Origin: Candidatus Riflebacteria bacterium HGW-Riflebacteria-2
GTDB taxonomy: Bacteria > Muiribacteriota > Ozemobacteria > Ozemobacterales > Ozemobacteraceae
DNA length: 48,523 bases
Direction of reading: 5' to 3'
NCBI GenBank assembly: GCA_002839435.1
Contig: PGYA01000034.1
Location: forward strand, 1-48,523
Shown: positions 15,390-24,085 of the stretch, one piece after another
Numbering within the stretch: the stretch's first letter is position 1
Layout of the letters: each line of letters begins with the position of its first letter
Notes under the pieces: model-generated
The model's database searches: none
Seen by the model: the letters and a program-made list of their open reading frames with translations, nothing else
Told to the model about the DNA's origin: nothing
Translations under genes and position numbers: made by a program

Positions 15390-16868
15390 ATGTATCGCGA
15401 CAATTTATCTGGATTTGTTAACCTGTGCCGTTCTGAGCGTGTATCACTTTCTGGCTCGCGGCAGAACGACATTTTGCAGGCCTGTCGGTTTGCACTCTGG
15501 CATCAACATGGTGACGAACTCCAGTCGCTTTTCATGGCCTGCGGCATGGGCGAAAGCGAAATTATCGAAAGAAAAGAATTCTATCTTAAGTTTGCAGCCA
15601 TGATCGGGCACATGATAGTAATGGTGCCCAATCTCGCCAACTATTTCATGCTCGATTACATCGCAGAAGACATGATAGATGGCGGCGACCCTGAACTGGC
15701 TGAGGCTGGCATGAAATTGCAGGTGATAATTCGGCACGGCAAAAATCATGAAGAAAAGATAGTCGGACAGGTAACCATGCCTTCGCTGCCCGTCTTGTCT
15801 GAGGCTAAACTTAATTTTTACCGTAAGAACCAGGCAGCTTTCATAGCTGAATTTCTCGAGTCTAACTGGACATACGACTCAGACCGCTTCTATGGCCTGG
15901 CCGTTACCGCCGAACTGTTGTCTCTCGACCCGGAAGACCGGGCTCAATATGGTGAAATGCTTATGGGCGCACTGGGCAAGTTCTCAAACCGCGAAGAATT
16001 CTTTCAGTACTTTGCGACAACAACTGCCCGAATCTTATATGAGAATAATTATTCTGACTGGGCCGCACTCACACTAGACGTATTTTCACCATTGTGCGGA
16101 AAGCTGGCGGAAGATTTGAATCGACCAACAGCCCCGCAGGCACGGCGGGGAGATCTGCCGCCCATCCCCCCGGAACTGGAACTCGCGAACATAGCCGACA
16201 TCTGGAAGACTCAGGGCATAGATGAAGCACTGGAACTGGCCAGGAAACGTATCGAGTTAACTCCAGGAGACGCTTTCTCCTGCGGCATGCTCGGCAATAT
16301 TTTCCTGGCGAAATTTGATATTGCACAGGCTCTCACCTGTCTTAGCAGAGCCTACTGGCTTGCTCCGGACTCGGCAATGGTTGTTTTCGTGCTCGCTCAG
16401 GCTTATCATGCCGGATATTTCGAAAAGCAGGTTGATCTCTGTCTTGAAAAGCTGCACGCGATGCCAGAATACAGGCAGAATCCAGATGAATTTCTGCTTG
16501 GAGTTGAACTCTTTCTCAAATGCGACATCCCCGTAGCCCAGGCGACACTCGATGGCCGACCGGTCGGGAGATGCCCTCTGCAGCTGCGCGGAATCAGGCC
16601 AGGCCATCACAAAATTGTCTGGAAACTGGCTGACGGTAAGCAATATGATTATTCAGTTAAACTGGAAGACGCTACTGTTGCCAAATTTCGCTACCATCCG
16701 GTCTCGAGGAATGTTTCTCAGGAAATCAGCCGCTGTGGATCTATCACTATTTTTCATGATGGTGAGGCCAGGTTACTTTCAGATGTTGTGGCGGTCTACC
16801 TGGTTGATGACCTGGCGAAACTCCCCCACCCTGATGTTACAGAGTGCATCGGCAAAGTCGATGACTGA
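15390..16868 (+). CDS. TPR-containing protein with a PEGA domain
   Basis: 492 aa from the ATG at 15390. GGAGG at 15380-15384 lies 5 bases upstream and would fall inside a longer frame that begins at 15375. There is no signal peptide, so it is likely cytoplasmic. The first 250 residues are helical and unassigned. TPR-like repeats occupy about 280-360 (ALELARKRIELTPGDAFSCG, then ALTCLSRAYWLAPDSAMVV). A PEGA-type beta domain follows at about 390-445, with VAQATLDGRPVGRCPLQL and the GIRPGHHKIVWKLADGK core. The last 50 residues form a short beta-rich tail. PEGA domains usually occur on exported surface proteins, so a cytoplasmic location is odd. Confidence 0.82.
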   Translation: MYRDNLSGFVNLCRSERVSLSGSRQNDILQACRFALWHQHGDELQSLFMACGMGESEIIERKEFYLKFAAMIGHMIVMVPNLANYFMLDYIAEDMIDGGDPELAEAGMKLQVIIRHGKNHEEKIVGQVTMPSLPVLSEAKLNFYRKNQAAFIAEFLESNWTYDSDRFYGLAVTAELLSLDPEDRAQYGEMLMGALGKFSNREEFFQYFATTTARILYENNYSDWAALTLDVFSPLCGKLAEDLNRPTAPQARRGDLPPIPPELELANIADIWKTQGIDEALELARKRIELTPGDAFSCGMLGNIFLAKFDIAQALTCLSRAYWLAPDSAMVVFVLAQAYHAGYFEKQVDLCLEKLHAMPEYRQNPDEFLLGVELFLKCDIPVAQATLDGRPVGRCPLQLRGIRPGHHKIVWKLADGKQYDYSVKLEDATVAKFRYHPVSRNVSQEISRCGSITIFHDGEARLLSDVVAVYLVDDLAKLPHPDVTECIGKVDD

Positions 16869-16910
16869 TTTGTGACCTTGACTTTATCAGCCAATACTTC
16901 AAAAAAGAGA

Positions 16911-16922
16911 ATATGCTATAAT
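16911..16922 (+). promoter_or_regulatory. Putative extended -10 promoter of the channel operon
   Basis: A perfect TATAAT (16917-16922) is preceded by TGC (16914-16916), the TGn extended -10 element. No good -35 lies 16-18 bases upstream, which is usual for extended -10 promoters. Confidence 0.55.
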
Positions 16923-16957
16923 GCGACCGGTAAACATTGTGAGAGTTACAGGTAATA

Positions 16958-18163
16958 ATGAAACGCAGCGAAATCAGACATCTTTTTAACCTTGTACCCG
17001 AGATCGGGCGATTTCGTCGTATGCTCGGCGATATTACGGTCGTGCGACTGGCAATTATTGCTTTTGGTTTCATGCTGCTATCTGCCATTGGCTTCGCCTT
17101 CTTCGAAAACGATGGAAAGCCATGGATTTTTGCTCTTGCTGATGGATTCTGGTGGGCACTGGTAACGGTTGCCACTGTTGGTTACGGCGACACATACCCG
17201 GTTACGCCAGAAGGCAAAGTCCTCGGAACGCTGGTTATAATGGGCGGCGTCATCATTATGAGTGCATTTACAGCTACCATGGCGTCTTTGATGGTAGAAA
17301 GAAGTCTCAGAGAAGGGAAAGGCCTGGAAACCGTGTTACTAAACAATCATCTGGTCATCTGTGGAATCAACCGCAATCTCAACCGGGTTCTCGAAGAACT
17401 GGCGCTGAATGCGGCGACTCACGAAGTCGTTCTCGTCAACAACATGGACGAAGAAGACTTTGCCGCCCTCAAAGAGAACTATGCCGGCAAGCTCGAATTG
17501 CGCTTCGTCAGGGGCGACTATTCAAAGGAAGCCATTCTGCGACGCGCCGGTATTACCAGTGCGTCGTCTGTAATCATTCTTGCTGACACATTTGGAGACA
17601 TCCCCACTGGCTCGCTCGTTGACGACAGAACTATTTTAACGACCCTCACGATCAAGGATCTCAAGCCTAAAATACGAATCTGCGCCGAAATTGTCGATGA
17701 AGAAAAGGTCGATCATGTTCGCCGCGCCGGCGCCGACGAAATTGTCGTGCAGGGCGGAATGAGCGGATTCATGCTGGCCAGGGGCACCAGCTCTCCCGAA
17801 TTGCCAATGGTAATCAAAACCCTCAGCGATACCGACAGCAAGGTTAAACTTGCGTCAAGAGCCTTTCCATCTGAAATGATCGGCATGAACTTCGAACAGG
17901 CAATGGGCAAGTTTCTTGTCGATCATTCTTCCGTGCTGGTCGGTGTTTTCAGACATGAAAAGGGCTTCAGTCTCGAAAGCATGCTGGCAGACGGCTCAGC
18001 CATAGATGTCTTCATTCGCGAAAAGCTCAAGGAATCAAAAGAAAACTATCTGACCGAAGGCAAACCGACATCGCGACTTTTGATGAACCCCGGCCGTGAT
18101 TATGTTATCAAAAAAGATGACCTGGCTATAATTATCGCGGGCTGCAGCTCATCACCAGCCTGA
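16958..18163 (+). CDS. Two-TM potassium channel with RCK (TrkA-N/TrkA-C) domains
   Basis: 401 aa. TM1 spans about 28-48. The pore helix and the filter TVGYGD lie at 73-78, and TM2 at about 88-112: a complete K+-selective pore of the MthK/KvAP two-helix type. A cytoplasmic RCK domain starts near 131 (HLVICGINRNLNRVLEEL). Its nucleotide loop reads GINRN instead of the GxGxxG of many RCKs, so NAD binding is uncertain. Residues about 310-400 resemble a degenerate TrkA-C ligand-binding lobe. The cyclic-nucleotide-binding gene follows after 28 bases, suggesting joint expression and possibly gating by a separate sensor subunit. The ribosome site (AGGT, 5 bases before ATG) is modest. Confidence 0.92.
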   Translation: MKRSEIRHLFNLVPEIGRFRRMLGDITVVRLAIIAFGFMLLSAIGFAFFENDGKPWIFALADGFWWALVTVATVGYGDTYPVTPEGKVLGTLVIMGGVIIMSAFTATMASLMVERSLREGKGLETVLLNNHLVICGINRNLNRVLEELALNAATHEVVLVNNMDEEDFAALKENYAGKLELRFVRGDYSKEAILRRAGITSASSVIILADTFGDIPTGSLVDDRTILTTLTIKDLKPKIRICAEIVDEEKVDHVRRAGADEIVVQGGMSGFMLARGTSSPELPMVIKTLSDTDSKVKLASRAFPSEMIGMNFEQAMGKFLVDHSSVLVGVFRHEKGFSLESMLADGSAIDVFIREKLKESKENYLTEGKPTSRLLMNPGRDYVIKKDDLAIIIAGCSSSPA

Positions 18164-18191
18164 AAGCTTCAGAATCAGTGAAAGCAATAAC

Positions 18192-18707
18192 ATGACAGAT
18201 ATTCCAATAAACATAGAAATGCTCTCTGGAGTGTGTATTTTCAGCGGCTTAGACCCAGACATGCTCAGTGCCGCCTCTGAATATATGGAAACCATGCATT
18301 TTAAAGCCGGTGATACAATTTTGAAGGAAGGCGAAACCGGAGACGAATTGCTTATTCTGGCTTCCGGGCGTGTCGAAATTTGCCAGACACTTGTCATGCG
18401 CAACGAAGAGCAGGACTTTGAAGAAAAAGACAAAACCCTTATCGTTCTAGACGCTGACACCCTGCCAGTTTTCGGCGAAATGGCGCTGCTCGAAAGCTCG
18501 CCACGAACTGCTACAGTTCGGGCTCTGAGTGACTGCCTGACCTGGAAAATTCAACGCGACCGTTTTGTTGAGTTCTGCTTCAAGCATCAGAAAGCCGGCG
18601 TTATCGCCATGAAAAACCTTGCCGCACTTATCAGCAAACGTCTGCGCAAAGCCAACAAAGACGTTCTCAAACTGACCACCGCACTCTCAATAGTTCTTAA
18701 ACACTAA
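18192..18707 (+). CDS. Stand-alone cyclic-nucleotide-binding domain protein
   Basis: 171 aa made almost entirely of one CNB (CAP_ED) domain. The phosphate-binding cassette is FGEMALLESSPRTATVRA (about 94-111), with the canonical Glu (96) and Arg (105) that hold the ribose and cyclic phosphate. This predicts real cAMP or cGMP binding. There is no DNA-binding helix-turn-helix, so it is not a CRP-type regulator. An acidic insertion (RNEEQDFEEKDK, about 70-81) widens the beta-barrel loop. It lies 28 bases after the RCK K+ channel gene. A membrane adenylate cyclase is encoded at 39.7 kb. Confidence 0.92.
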   Translation: MTDIPINIEMLSGVCIFSGLDPDMLSAASEYMETMHFKAGDTILKEGETGDELLILASGRVEICQTLVMRNEEQDFEEKDKTLIVLDADTLPVFGEMALLESSPRTATVRALSDCLTWKIQRDRFVEFCFKHQKAGVIAMKNLAALISKRLRKANKDVLKLTTALSIVLKH

Positions 18708-18730
18708 GCCTGCCGTAAAACACATGTAAA

Positions 18731-18763
18731 AAAAGCTCCCGGGTGTTTCCCGGGAGCTTTTCG
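18731..18763 (+). terminator. Strong bidirectional Rho-independent terminator
   Basis: AAAAGCTCCCGGG (18731-18743) pairs perfectly with CCCGGGAGCTTTT (18749-18761) around a 5-base loop. The A run before and the T run after let it stop transcripts from both the plus-strand CNB gene and the minus-strand subtilisin gene, which converge here. Confidence 0.9.
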
Positions 18764-18780
18764 TAAGATCAGAATATAGA

Positions 18781-20229
18781 CTACTGAAGCACTGAGAAAT
18801 AAAGAGCCTTGACCATCGGGTCGCTGAGATCAGGGCGGGTTCTCTTAGCCGAACGATGCGTCTTGTCTGAGACAGCTTTGCGAGCGGCGCTGATTGCCTG
18901 AGCAACTGTCTTGCCATCTTTTACCAGCTGGGCAGCTTGCACAGCGCGGGTGACATTGATGACTCCACCAGATTTAACTTTGTCGGCCAGCCAGTCTTTT
19001 TTATCGACTGTTTCCATGAGGATTTTCTTAACCTGAACGGCAGTAAGATCGGGATTTACATACATGACCTGAGCAGCATAGTTTACTGCCAGCGGACAGG
19101 CCATCGAAGTGCCAGACATGTAGCCCATCTTCTGGTTCGGGTAGGTGGCGTAGATGTTTACGCCAGGAACAGCGACATCAACCACTTTTTTGCCGTAGCA
19201 TGAGAACGGAGCAAGCTTCTGGTCTTCGTCAGTAGCGGCGATTACCAGCTTGTTTTCGATCGCAACATCGTTGGGTGAAGAAACGAAGGGGTCGAGATCT
19301 TCTGCTGAATTGCCGGAAGCGATTACGACCAGTGCGTTTGGCGCCTTGGCGAACATAGCTTTGTCTCTCGTCAGAAAGGCTTTGGTAACGAAAAGATTCA
19401 CCACTTCCTGCACTTCGGCGGCAGTCGGGTTGGTCCAGCCCCACTGCACCATGTTTTTGCTCATCATATCGACAAGCGCCTCGTTGGGAGAACCAAATGA
19501 GCAGTTGATCACGCGCGGCTTAAGTGAGCCAATGTATTCAGCCTTTTCTTTGACCTGCTCAGCATACTGCTGTCCAAGCTGGGTAAAATACTGGTCGAGT
19601 TCTTCCATCGTGACCTTTTTGGGAGCCTCATCGCGGCGGGTTCTTCTACTGCTTTTGTGAGCCATCATGTGCCTGACCTGGGCAAGCGCCTCTTCGGCTT
19701 CCTTTTGCGGGCTGTTACCGGTAGGTATATGAGTAATGGCGTTGAGGTTGACATTACTGTTTTTGGTCGAAGCGATTCCGGCGCAGTGGGTGCCATGCGC
19801 CCAGCCACCGGTAAAACCGACCCAGGCCCAGAACTTCTGGTTCTGGTATTGGGTTTTGAGGAATTCAAATTCATCAGGATCCATGCCGGCCTGGCCGTAA
19901 GCCTGCAATTTGCCGAGCAGTTCCATGCAGCGCAGAACCTTGTCATAATCGGGAGGTGTGTCTTTGAGATTAACCAGTTCTTTACTGTTGTTTACGAAGT
20001 TCCAGCCGTATACATCATCGGTATAACCGTTGCCGTCATCATCAGCGCCGGCCTTGCCCGTGGCCTCAGCTTCATTGGCTAGAGCGTAGGGTTTGAGCAC
20101 ATTATGAGTGAAGTCACTACCTGAATCTATGATCAGCACGTTCGGCTTTTCGCCGGCATGAACTGGAGAAACACTTAAACAGATGGATACAGCTATAGCA
20201 GACAATAAATAAACTGGTTTAAATTTCAT
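18781..20229 (-). CDS. Secreted subtilisin-family serine protease (S8)
   Basis: 482 aa with a Sec signal peptide ending at VHA-GEK (about residue 26). The catalytic triad is complete: Asp35 in VLIIDSGSDFTH, His145 in HGTHCAG and Ser375 in GTSMACP. The oxyanion Asn is in VVIASGNSAED. There is no propeptide of usual length, because the Asp motif begins only about 5 residues after the signal peptide. Between the His and Asn motifs lies a long charged insertion including SSRRTRRDEAPKK. The C-terminal 60 residues are Lys/Arg-rich. GGAGG stands 7 bases before the ATG. The protease probably acts in the periplasm or outside the cell. Confidence 0.94.
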   Translation of the reverse strand: MKFKPVYLLSAIAVSICLSVSPVHAGEKPNVLIIDSGSDFTHNVLKPYALANEAEATGKAGADDDGNGYTDDVYGWNFVNNSKELVNLKDTPPDYDKVLRCMELLGKLQAYGQAGMDPDEFEFLKTQYQNQKFWAWVGFTGGWAHGTHCAGIASTKNSNVNLNAITHIPTGNSPQKEAEEALAQVRHMMAHKSSRRTRRDEAPKKVTMEELDQYFTQLGQQYAEQVKEKAEYIGSLKPRVINCSFGSPNEALVDMMSKNMVQWGWTNPTAAEVQEVVNLFVTKAFLTRDKAMFAKAPNALVVIASGNSAEDLDPFVSSPNDVAIENKLVIAATDEDQKLAPFSCYGKKVVDVAVPGVNIYATYPNQKMGYMSGTSMACPLAVNYAAQVMYVNPDLTAVQVKKILMETVDKKDWLADKVKSGGVINVTRAVQAAQLVKDGKTVAQAISAARKAVSDKTHRSAKRTRPDLSDPMVKALYFSVLQ

Positions 20230-20251
20230 TAAGCCACCTCCGTATTATTAA

Positions 20252-20280
20252 ATAATAAGGATAATTGGCTGAGGTGTAAA
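20252..20280 (-). promoter_or_regulatory. Putative sigma70 promoter of the subtilisin gene
   Basis: On the minus strand TTTACA (20280-20275) and TATTAT (20257-20252) are 17 bases apart, each a 5/6 match. Transcription would start near 20245, giving a very short leader that still contains the ribosome site. Confidence 0.55.
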
Positions 20281-20350
20281 GAGTAAAACGAACTTAGTTC
20301 AGAATTACTCATAATTATTGGAATCGCCCGGACGAAAAAAGCTCTTTATT

Positions 20351-20381
20351 CTGGCAAAAAAATATGTTTGCGTTATATAAT
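20351..20381 (+). promoter_or_regulatory. Putative promoter of the threonine synthase gene
   Basis: A perfect TATAAT (20376-20381) follows CTGGCA (20351-20356) with a long 19-base spacer. Transcription would start near 20388, about 30 bases before the chosen ATG, which excludes the longer frame from 20364. Confidence 0.45.
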
Positions 20382-20417
20382 CCGCCTATAAAGCAAATCA
20401 AAAGATGGAGTAGAAAA

Positions 20418-21644
20418 ATGAAAGTTCTCACCATGAAGTGCATGAAATGCGAAAAAGAATACCCCGAAGCAGCTGATCGCTACGTCTGCGACGATTGCGG
20501 CATCGATGGGATTCTCGACATAGTCTACGATTACAGTTCAATAAAAATCAGCCGCGAAGAAATCGCTGCCTCAAAGAACTACTCGCTCTGGCGCTATCGC
20601 AAGATGCTTCCGGTAGCTGATACTACCGATATCCCGCCATTACAGGTCGGCTGGACACCACTTTACCGCGCCAGATCTGTAGAGAAATTGCTTGAACTCG
20701 ACAATGTCTATATCAAAGATGACGGCCGCAACCCGACAGCATCATTAAAAGACCGCGCCAGCGCTGTGGGTATTGCCAAAGCGCGCGAAGCCGGCGCCAA
20801 AACTATCTGCGCCGCCTCGACCGGCAATGCCGCCAGCTCTCTGGCCGGCTTTGCCGCCTCTGCCGGACTCAAAACCGTGATCTTCGTGCCCAAGCGCGCC
20901 CCACGCGCCAAAGTTGCCCAGCTGCTTGTGTATGGCGCCAAAACGGTTATCGTTGATGATACTTATGACCGTGCATTCGAACTCTCGGTTGAAATTACGA
21001 AAAAGTTCGGGCTCTACAACCGCAACTGCGCCTACAACCCGTTTCTCGTCGAAGGCAAAAAAACTGTCGCCTACGAAATGTGGGAACAGATGGGTTTTGA
21101 CCTGCCTGACCGGGTGTATGTTTCTATTGGCGACGGCTGCATCACCTCTGGCATCTACAAAGGCTTCTACGACCTCATGCAGCTTGGCCTGACCAATCGC
21201 ATGCCACGCATCATCGGCGTGCAGGCGGCTGGTTGCAACCCGGTCGAAGTCGCTCTTAAAACCGGCGAATTCGTTGCGCAGGATGGCAACACTATTGCCG
21301 ATTCGATCGCGGTCGGCATTCCGCGCAACCGACTCAAAGCAATGCGTGCCCTTAAGAATTCAAACGGCGACTGTATCTCAGTTACTGACGATGAAATCCG
21401 CTCAGCCCTTCTTGAAATGCCGCGGGCAACCGGCGTATTCGGCGAACCCGCCGGCGTTACAGCTTTTGCCGGCTTCAAGAAGCATGCCCTGGCAAAAGAT
21501 ATCGGCACAACTGAAAAGGTCGTCGTCCTCATCACCGGCAACGGCCTCAAAGACATCGAATCAGCAATATCAGTTTGCACCATGCCGGCCCCCGTAGCTT
21601 CGGATTCTGCTACCATCGAAGCGCACGTAAAAACTCTTATCTGA
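20418..21644 (+). CDS. thrC: Threonine synthase (PLP-dependent)
   Basis: 408 aa from the ATG at 20418, which has GGAG about 9 bases upstream; an upstream ATG at 20364 lies before the predicted transcription start. It converts O-phosphohomoserine to threonine. The PLP-binding Lys is in NPTASLKDRAS (about residue 108-118), and the phosphate-cradling loop is AASTGNAASSLAGFAA. An N-terminal zinc-ribbon-like pair CMKC...CDDC (residues about 8-26) is typical of one ThrC branch. The C-terminal ITGNGLKDIESA is also a threonine synthase hallmark. No homoserine kinase or dehydrogenase gene is in the window, so the gene is isolated from its pathway. Confidence 0.94.
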   Translation: MKVLTMKCMKCEKEYPEAADRYVCDDCGIDGILDIVYDYSSIKISREEIAASKNYSLWRYRKMLPVADTTDIPPLQVGWTPLYRARSVEKLLELDNVYIKDDGRNPTASLKDRASAVGIAKAREAGAKTICAASTGNAASSLAGFAASAGLKTVIFVPKRAPRAKVAQLLVYGAKTVIVDDTYDRAFELSVEITKKFGLYNRNCAYNPFLVEGKKTVAYEMWEQMGFDLPDRVYVSIGDGCITSGIYKGFYDLMQLGLTNRMPRIIGVQAAGCNPVEVALKTGEFVAQDGNTIADSIAVGIPRNRLKAMRALKNSNGDCISVTDDEIRSALLEMPRATGVFGEPAGVTAFAGFKKHALAKDIGTTEKVVVLITGNGLKDIESAISVCTMPAPVASDSATIEAHVKTLI

Positions 21645-21704
21645 TCTTCCAGTATAAATGACAAATACACCTTGCCATAGATGAATTCAGGAGCTTATCT
21701 AAAT

Positions 21705-22676
21705 ATGCGCCACCAGCCAAAACTATTTTTAACTATCTTTACAGCTTTTTCGCTTGTTGCAATGACTATGCTGCCGACTTTTGCATGGGCCGCCGAAGGC
21801 GGTTTTGGCAGCAAAGAGCCGGGCATCTACAATCTGATCGGGCAGCTCTACTACCTGCCAGATGACACCCAGGAAATGCCCGCTGATATCGACAAACAAA
21901 AGCCAATTGGCACTATTTACACCGAATGTCTGGACATTCCTGAGCGCGAATTTGAAGAAGGCTTTCCTGGCGTGTCTGATCGATTCGAATATTTTGGCTT
22001 GATCTATACAGCCCGGTTTCAGATTGAGAACCCCGGCAAATATGGCTGGAGACTAGATTCAGACGATGGCAGTATACTCTGGATCGATGGCAAAGAAGTT
22101 GTTAACAATGACGGTGAACATGGCTTTCAAAGTGTTTCAGCAGACATTGAGCTCGCTGCCGGCATTCACGACATCAGAGTCTGGTTCTTTCAGGGGCCGG
22201 CCTGTTATCTTGGTCTACAGCTCTTCGTGACTCCCCCAGGAGGAGAAGAGCGCATTTTCAATATTGCTGACTTTTCAAAAAATCTCGAACTGGTAGCATC
22301 CGAAACTAATGCTGTCGTTACCAAAGAAGGGATCAAAATCAATTTTGACGCAGCTGTGCTTTTTGATACCGGCAAATACGAACTCAAGCCTGGCGCCGTA
22401 CCAACCATTAAATCAGCAGCTGAGCTTATTTCTACATATCCCGAAGCCGAAGTGAAAGTTTACGGACACACCGACTCGGTTGGCTCGGATGAAGACAACC
22501 AGACACTTTCAGAAAACCGTGCCAATGCAGTTAAAGAAGCACTTGAGGTGGCCGGAATTCCGTCAACTGTATCATTTGATGTTCAGGGTTTTGGCGAGAC
22601 CAGCCCGATTGAAAGCAATGACACAGAGACCGGCCGCCAGAAAAACCGCCGGGTCGAACTTCTTATTCAGCCCTGA
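21705..22676 (+). CDS. Exported PA14-like/OmpA-domain protein
   Basis: 323 aa from the ATG at 21705. AGGAG lies 11 bases upstream, and the start gives a clean signal peptide (MRHQPKLFLTIFTAFSLVAM, cleavage near AWA-A). Residues about 45-190 resemble a PA14/fibro-slime-type beta domain: YTARFQIENPGKYGWRLDSD, DGSILWIDGKEVVNNDGEHG and IHDIRVWFFQGP. The C-terminal 115 residues form an OmpA-like peptidoglycan-binding domain with VKVYGHTDSVGSDEDN and LSENRANAVKEAL, and the closing GRQKNRRVELLI. It should sit in the periplasm bound to peptidoglycan, presenting a possible carbohydrate-binding module. No outer-membrane barrel or lipobox is present. Confidence 0.9.
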   Translation: MRHQPKLFLTIFTAFSLVAMTMLPTFAWAAEGGFGSKEPGIYNLIGQLYYLPDDTQEMPADIDKQKPIGTIYTECLDIPEREFEEGFPGVSDRFEYFGLIYTARFQIENPGKYGWRLDSDDGSILWIDGKEVVNNDGEHGFQSVSADIELAAGIHDIRVWFFQGPACYLGLQLFVTPPGGEERIFNIADFSKNLELVASETNAVVTKEGIKINFDAAVLFDTGKYELKPGAVPTIKSAAELISTYPEAEVKVYGHTDSVGSDEDNQTLSENRANAVKEALEVAGIPSTVSFDVQGFGETSPIESNDTETGRQKNRRVELLIQP

Positions 22677-22717
22677 TCGCAATAAAAATCACCTGCTGCC
22701 GGGTCTATTTTGCGACA

Positions 22718-22746
22718 TTGTCATGCCGGTTAAATTCGGGTATCAT
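22718..22746 (+). promoter_or_regulatory. Putative sigma70 promoter of the clostripain-family gene
   Basis: TTGTCA (22718-22723) and TATCAT (22741-22746) are spaced by 17 bases, each a 5/6 match. Transcription would start near 22753, 28 bases before the ATG. Confidence 0.65.
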
Positions 22747-22780
22747 ATAGATTCGAAATATTGAAAATATCAGGTGGATT

Positions 22781-24004
22781 ATGAAAAAAATCTTTGCGGT
22801 TCTGATCGCTCTTTGTGCTCTTTTTGCTCTGCCCACACGCGTTATGGCCATAAATGAATGGACTGTCATCGTCTACATGGTTAACGACGACAAGGACACC
22901 GTTCTCGAGAACGCCAATTTTCGCAATCTTGGCTATCTTAAAAATTATGGATCCGGCGAGAATCACAAGCTGCTGGTGCAGATTGACGGCATGGCAACCG
23001 GGTCCTCAGATGAGCAGAAACTCAATTACAAAGGTGGCAGCCGCCTGCGCATCGAAAAAGACAAGTTTATTGACGAAGGCGTTCTCGGCGAGGTCAACAT
23101 GGGCTCACCGCAAACTCTTTGGGACTGCCTTAAATGGGCGCAGGAAAAACATCCGGCCAAGCATTATGCCCTGGTAATAAACAGTCACGGCAGCGGCGTG
23201 TTCACCTGGTGGGGTGAAGGCTCAGTCAGCGCCAGTGAACCAGGCAAAGTGGTTTTCAATCCAGATCGCAAATCAGGCCGTTTTGTTGCCTACGACCACA
23301 CCGACAAAGATGCCCTGACAGTTTTCGAAGTTGCCGAAGTATTGAAAGTCTTCAATCAGCGCTACAAAAACGGCGGGAAATTCGATCTGGTCGCTTTTGA
23401 CGCCTGCATGCCCGGCAGTGTCGAAGTGCTCTACCAGATGCGCGACGCCTGTGACTTCATCGTCGGCAGTCCTGAAACAACTCCTATCAGCGGCTTCAAT
23501 TATGATGCCATGGCCCGCTTCATGAGCCGCAATTCGACCTTTACCCCGACAGAATTTGCCACCGACATGGCCGAACGCCTTAACAGCAGCCTGATCGGCG
23601 CCTGGAAAACTGCCAATTCCGCTCAACTGGTGTTTGCGGTCAATCAGCTGGCTATGCAGCTGCTCAACGCAATTGAAGAAACCTCTAAAAACTTTGGCCT
23701 GCGTAATCAGGCCTCTTTCGGCAAGGGCACCAATTACTGGGATCTCTACAAAGTTGCCGAAGCCTTCTACCGCGAAAATTCAGAACTAAACGGAGCCAGC
23801 AACCGTGCCGTAATCAAGCAGATGGGCAAAGACCTCATGGATGCAGTCGAAGCCGCAAGAGTCACCCGCCGCGGCACCATAAGCATTACCTGGCCGGAAA
23901 AGGCCGACTACACGAAATACCGCAAGTTCTACAAGGCTCTCGACTTGTCGCGCGACAGTAAATGGGACGAAATGCTCGATCTTCGCCAACTCGGTATCAA
24001 GTAA
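22781..24004 (+). CDS. Secreted clostripain-family cysteine protease (C11)
   Basis: 407 aa. The signal peptide ends near VMA-IN (residue 23). The C11 catalytic dyad is visible: His136 in LVINSHGSG and Cys209 in LVAFDACMPGSVEV. The opening WTVIVYMVNDDKD is also a family hallmark, as is VGSPETTP after the active site. C11 enzymes cleave after Arg or Lys and mature by self-cleavage; the basic stretch around PDRKSGR could be such a site. AGGTGG precedes the ATG. The gene is followed after 81 bases by a secreted protein of unknown function, perhaps a substrate or partner. Confidence 0.93.
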   Translation: MKKIFAVLIALCALFALPTRVMAINEWTVIVYMVNDDKDTVLENANFRNLGYLKNYGSGENHKLLVQIDGMATGSSDEQKLNYKGGSRLRIEKDKFIDEGVLGEVNMGSPQTLWDCLKWAQEKHPAKHYALVINSHGSGVFTWWGEGSVSASEPGKVVFNPDRKSGRFVAYDHTDKDALTVFEVAEVLKVFNQRYKNGGKFDLVAFDACMPGSVEVLYQMRDACDFIVGSPETTPISGFNYDAMARFMSRNSTFTPTEFATDMAERLNSSLIGAWKTANSAQLVFAVNQLAMQLLNAIEETSKNFGLRNQASFGKGTNYWDLYKVAEAFYRENSELNGASNRAVIKQMGKDLMDAVEAARVTRRGTISITWPEKADYTKYRKFYKALDLSRDSKWDEMLDLRQLGIK

Positions 24005-24085
24005 GCCTCATCAGCCAGCTGCTTCTCTCGCCGGTTGAGTTAGTATGAATTGCTGCATTCAGCTGATCTTGAAAAGAGGTATTGC

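Noticed and set aside
18192..18707. CRP/FNR-type transcription factor
   Set aside because: There is a CNB domain but no C-terminal helix-turn-helix; the protein ends after the domain's helices.
19657..20082. 141-residue open frame opposite the subtilisin gene
   Set aside because: It overlaps the catalytic core of the protease on the opposite strand and shows no family features.
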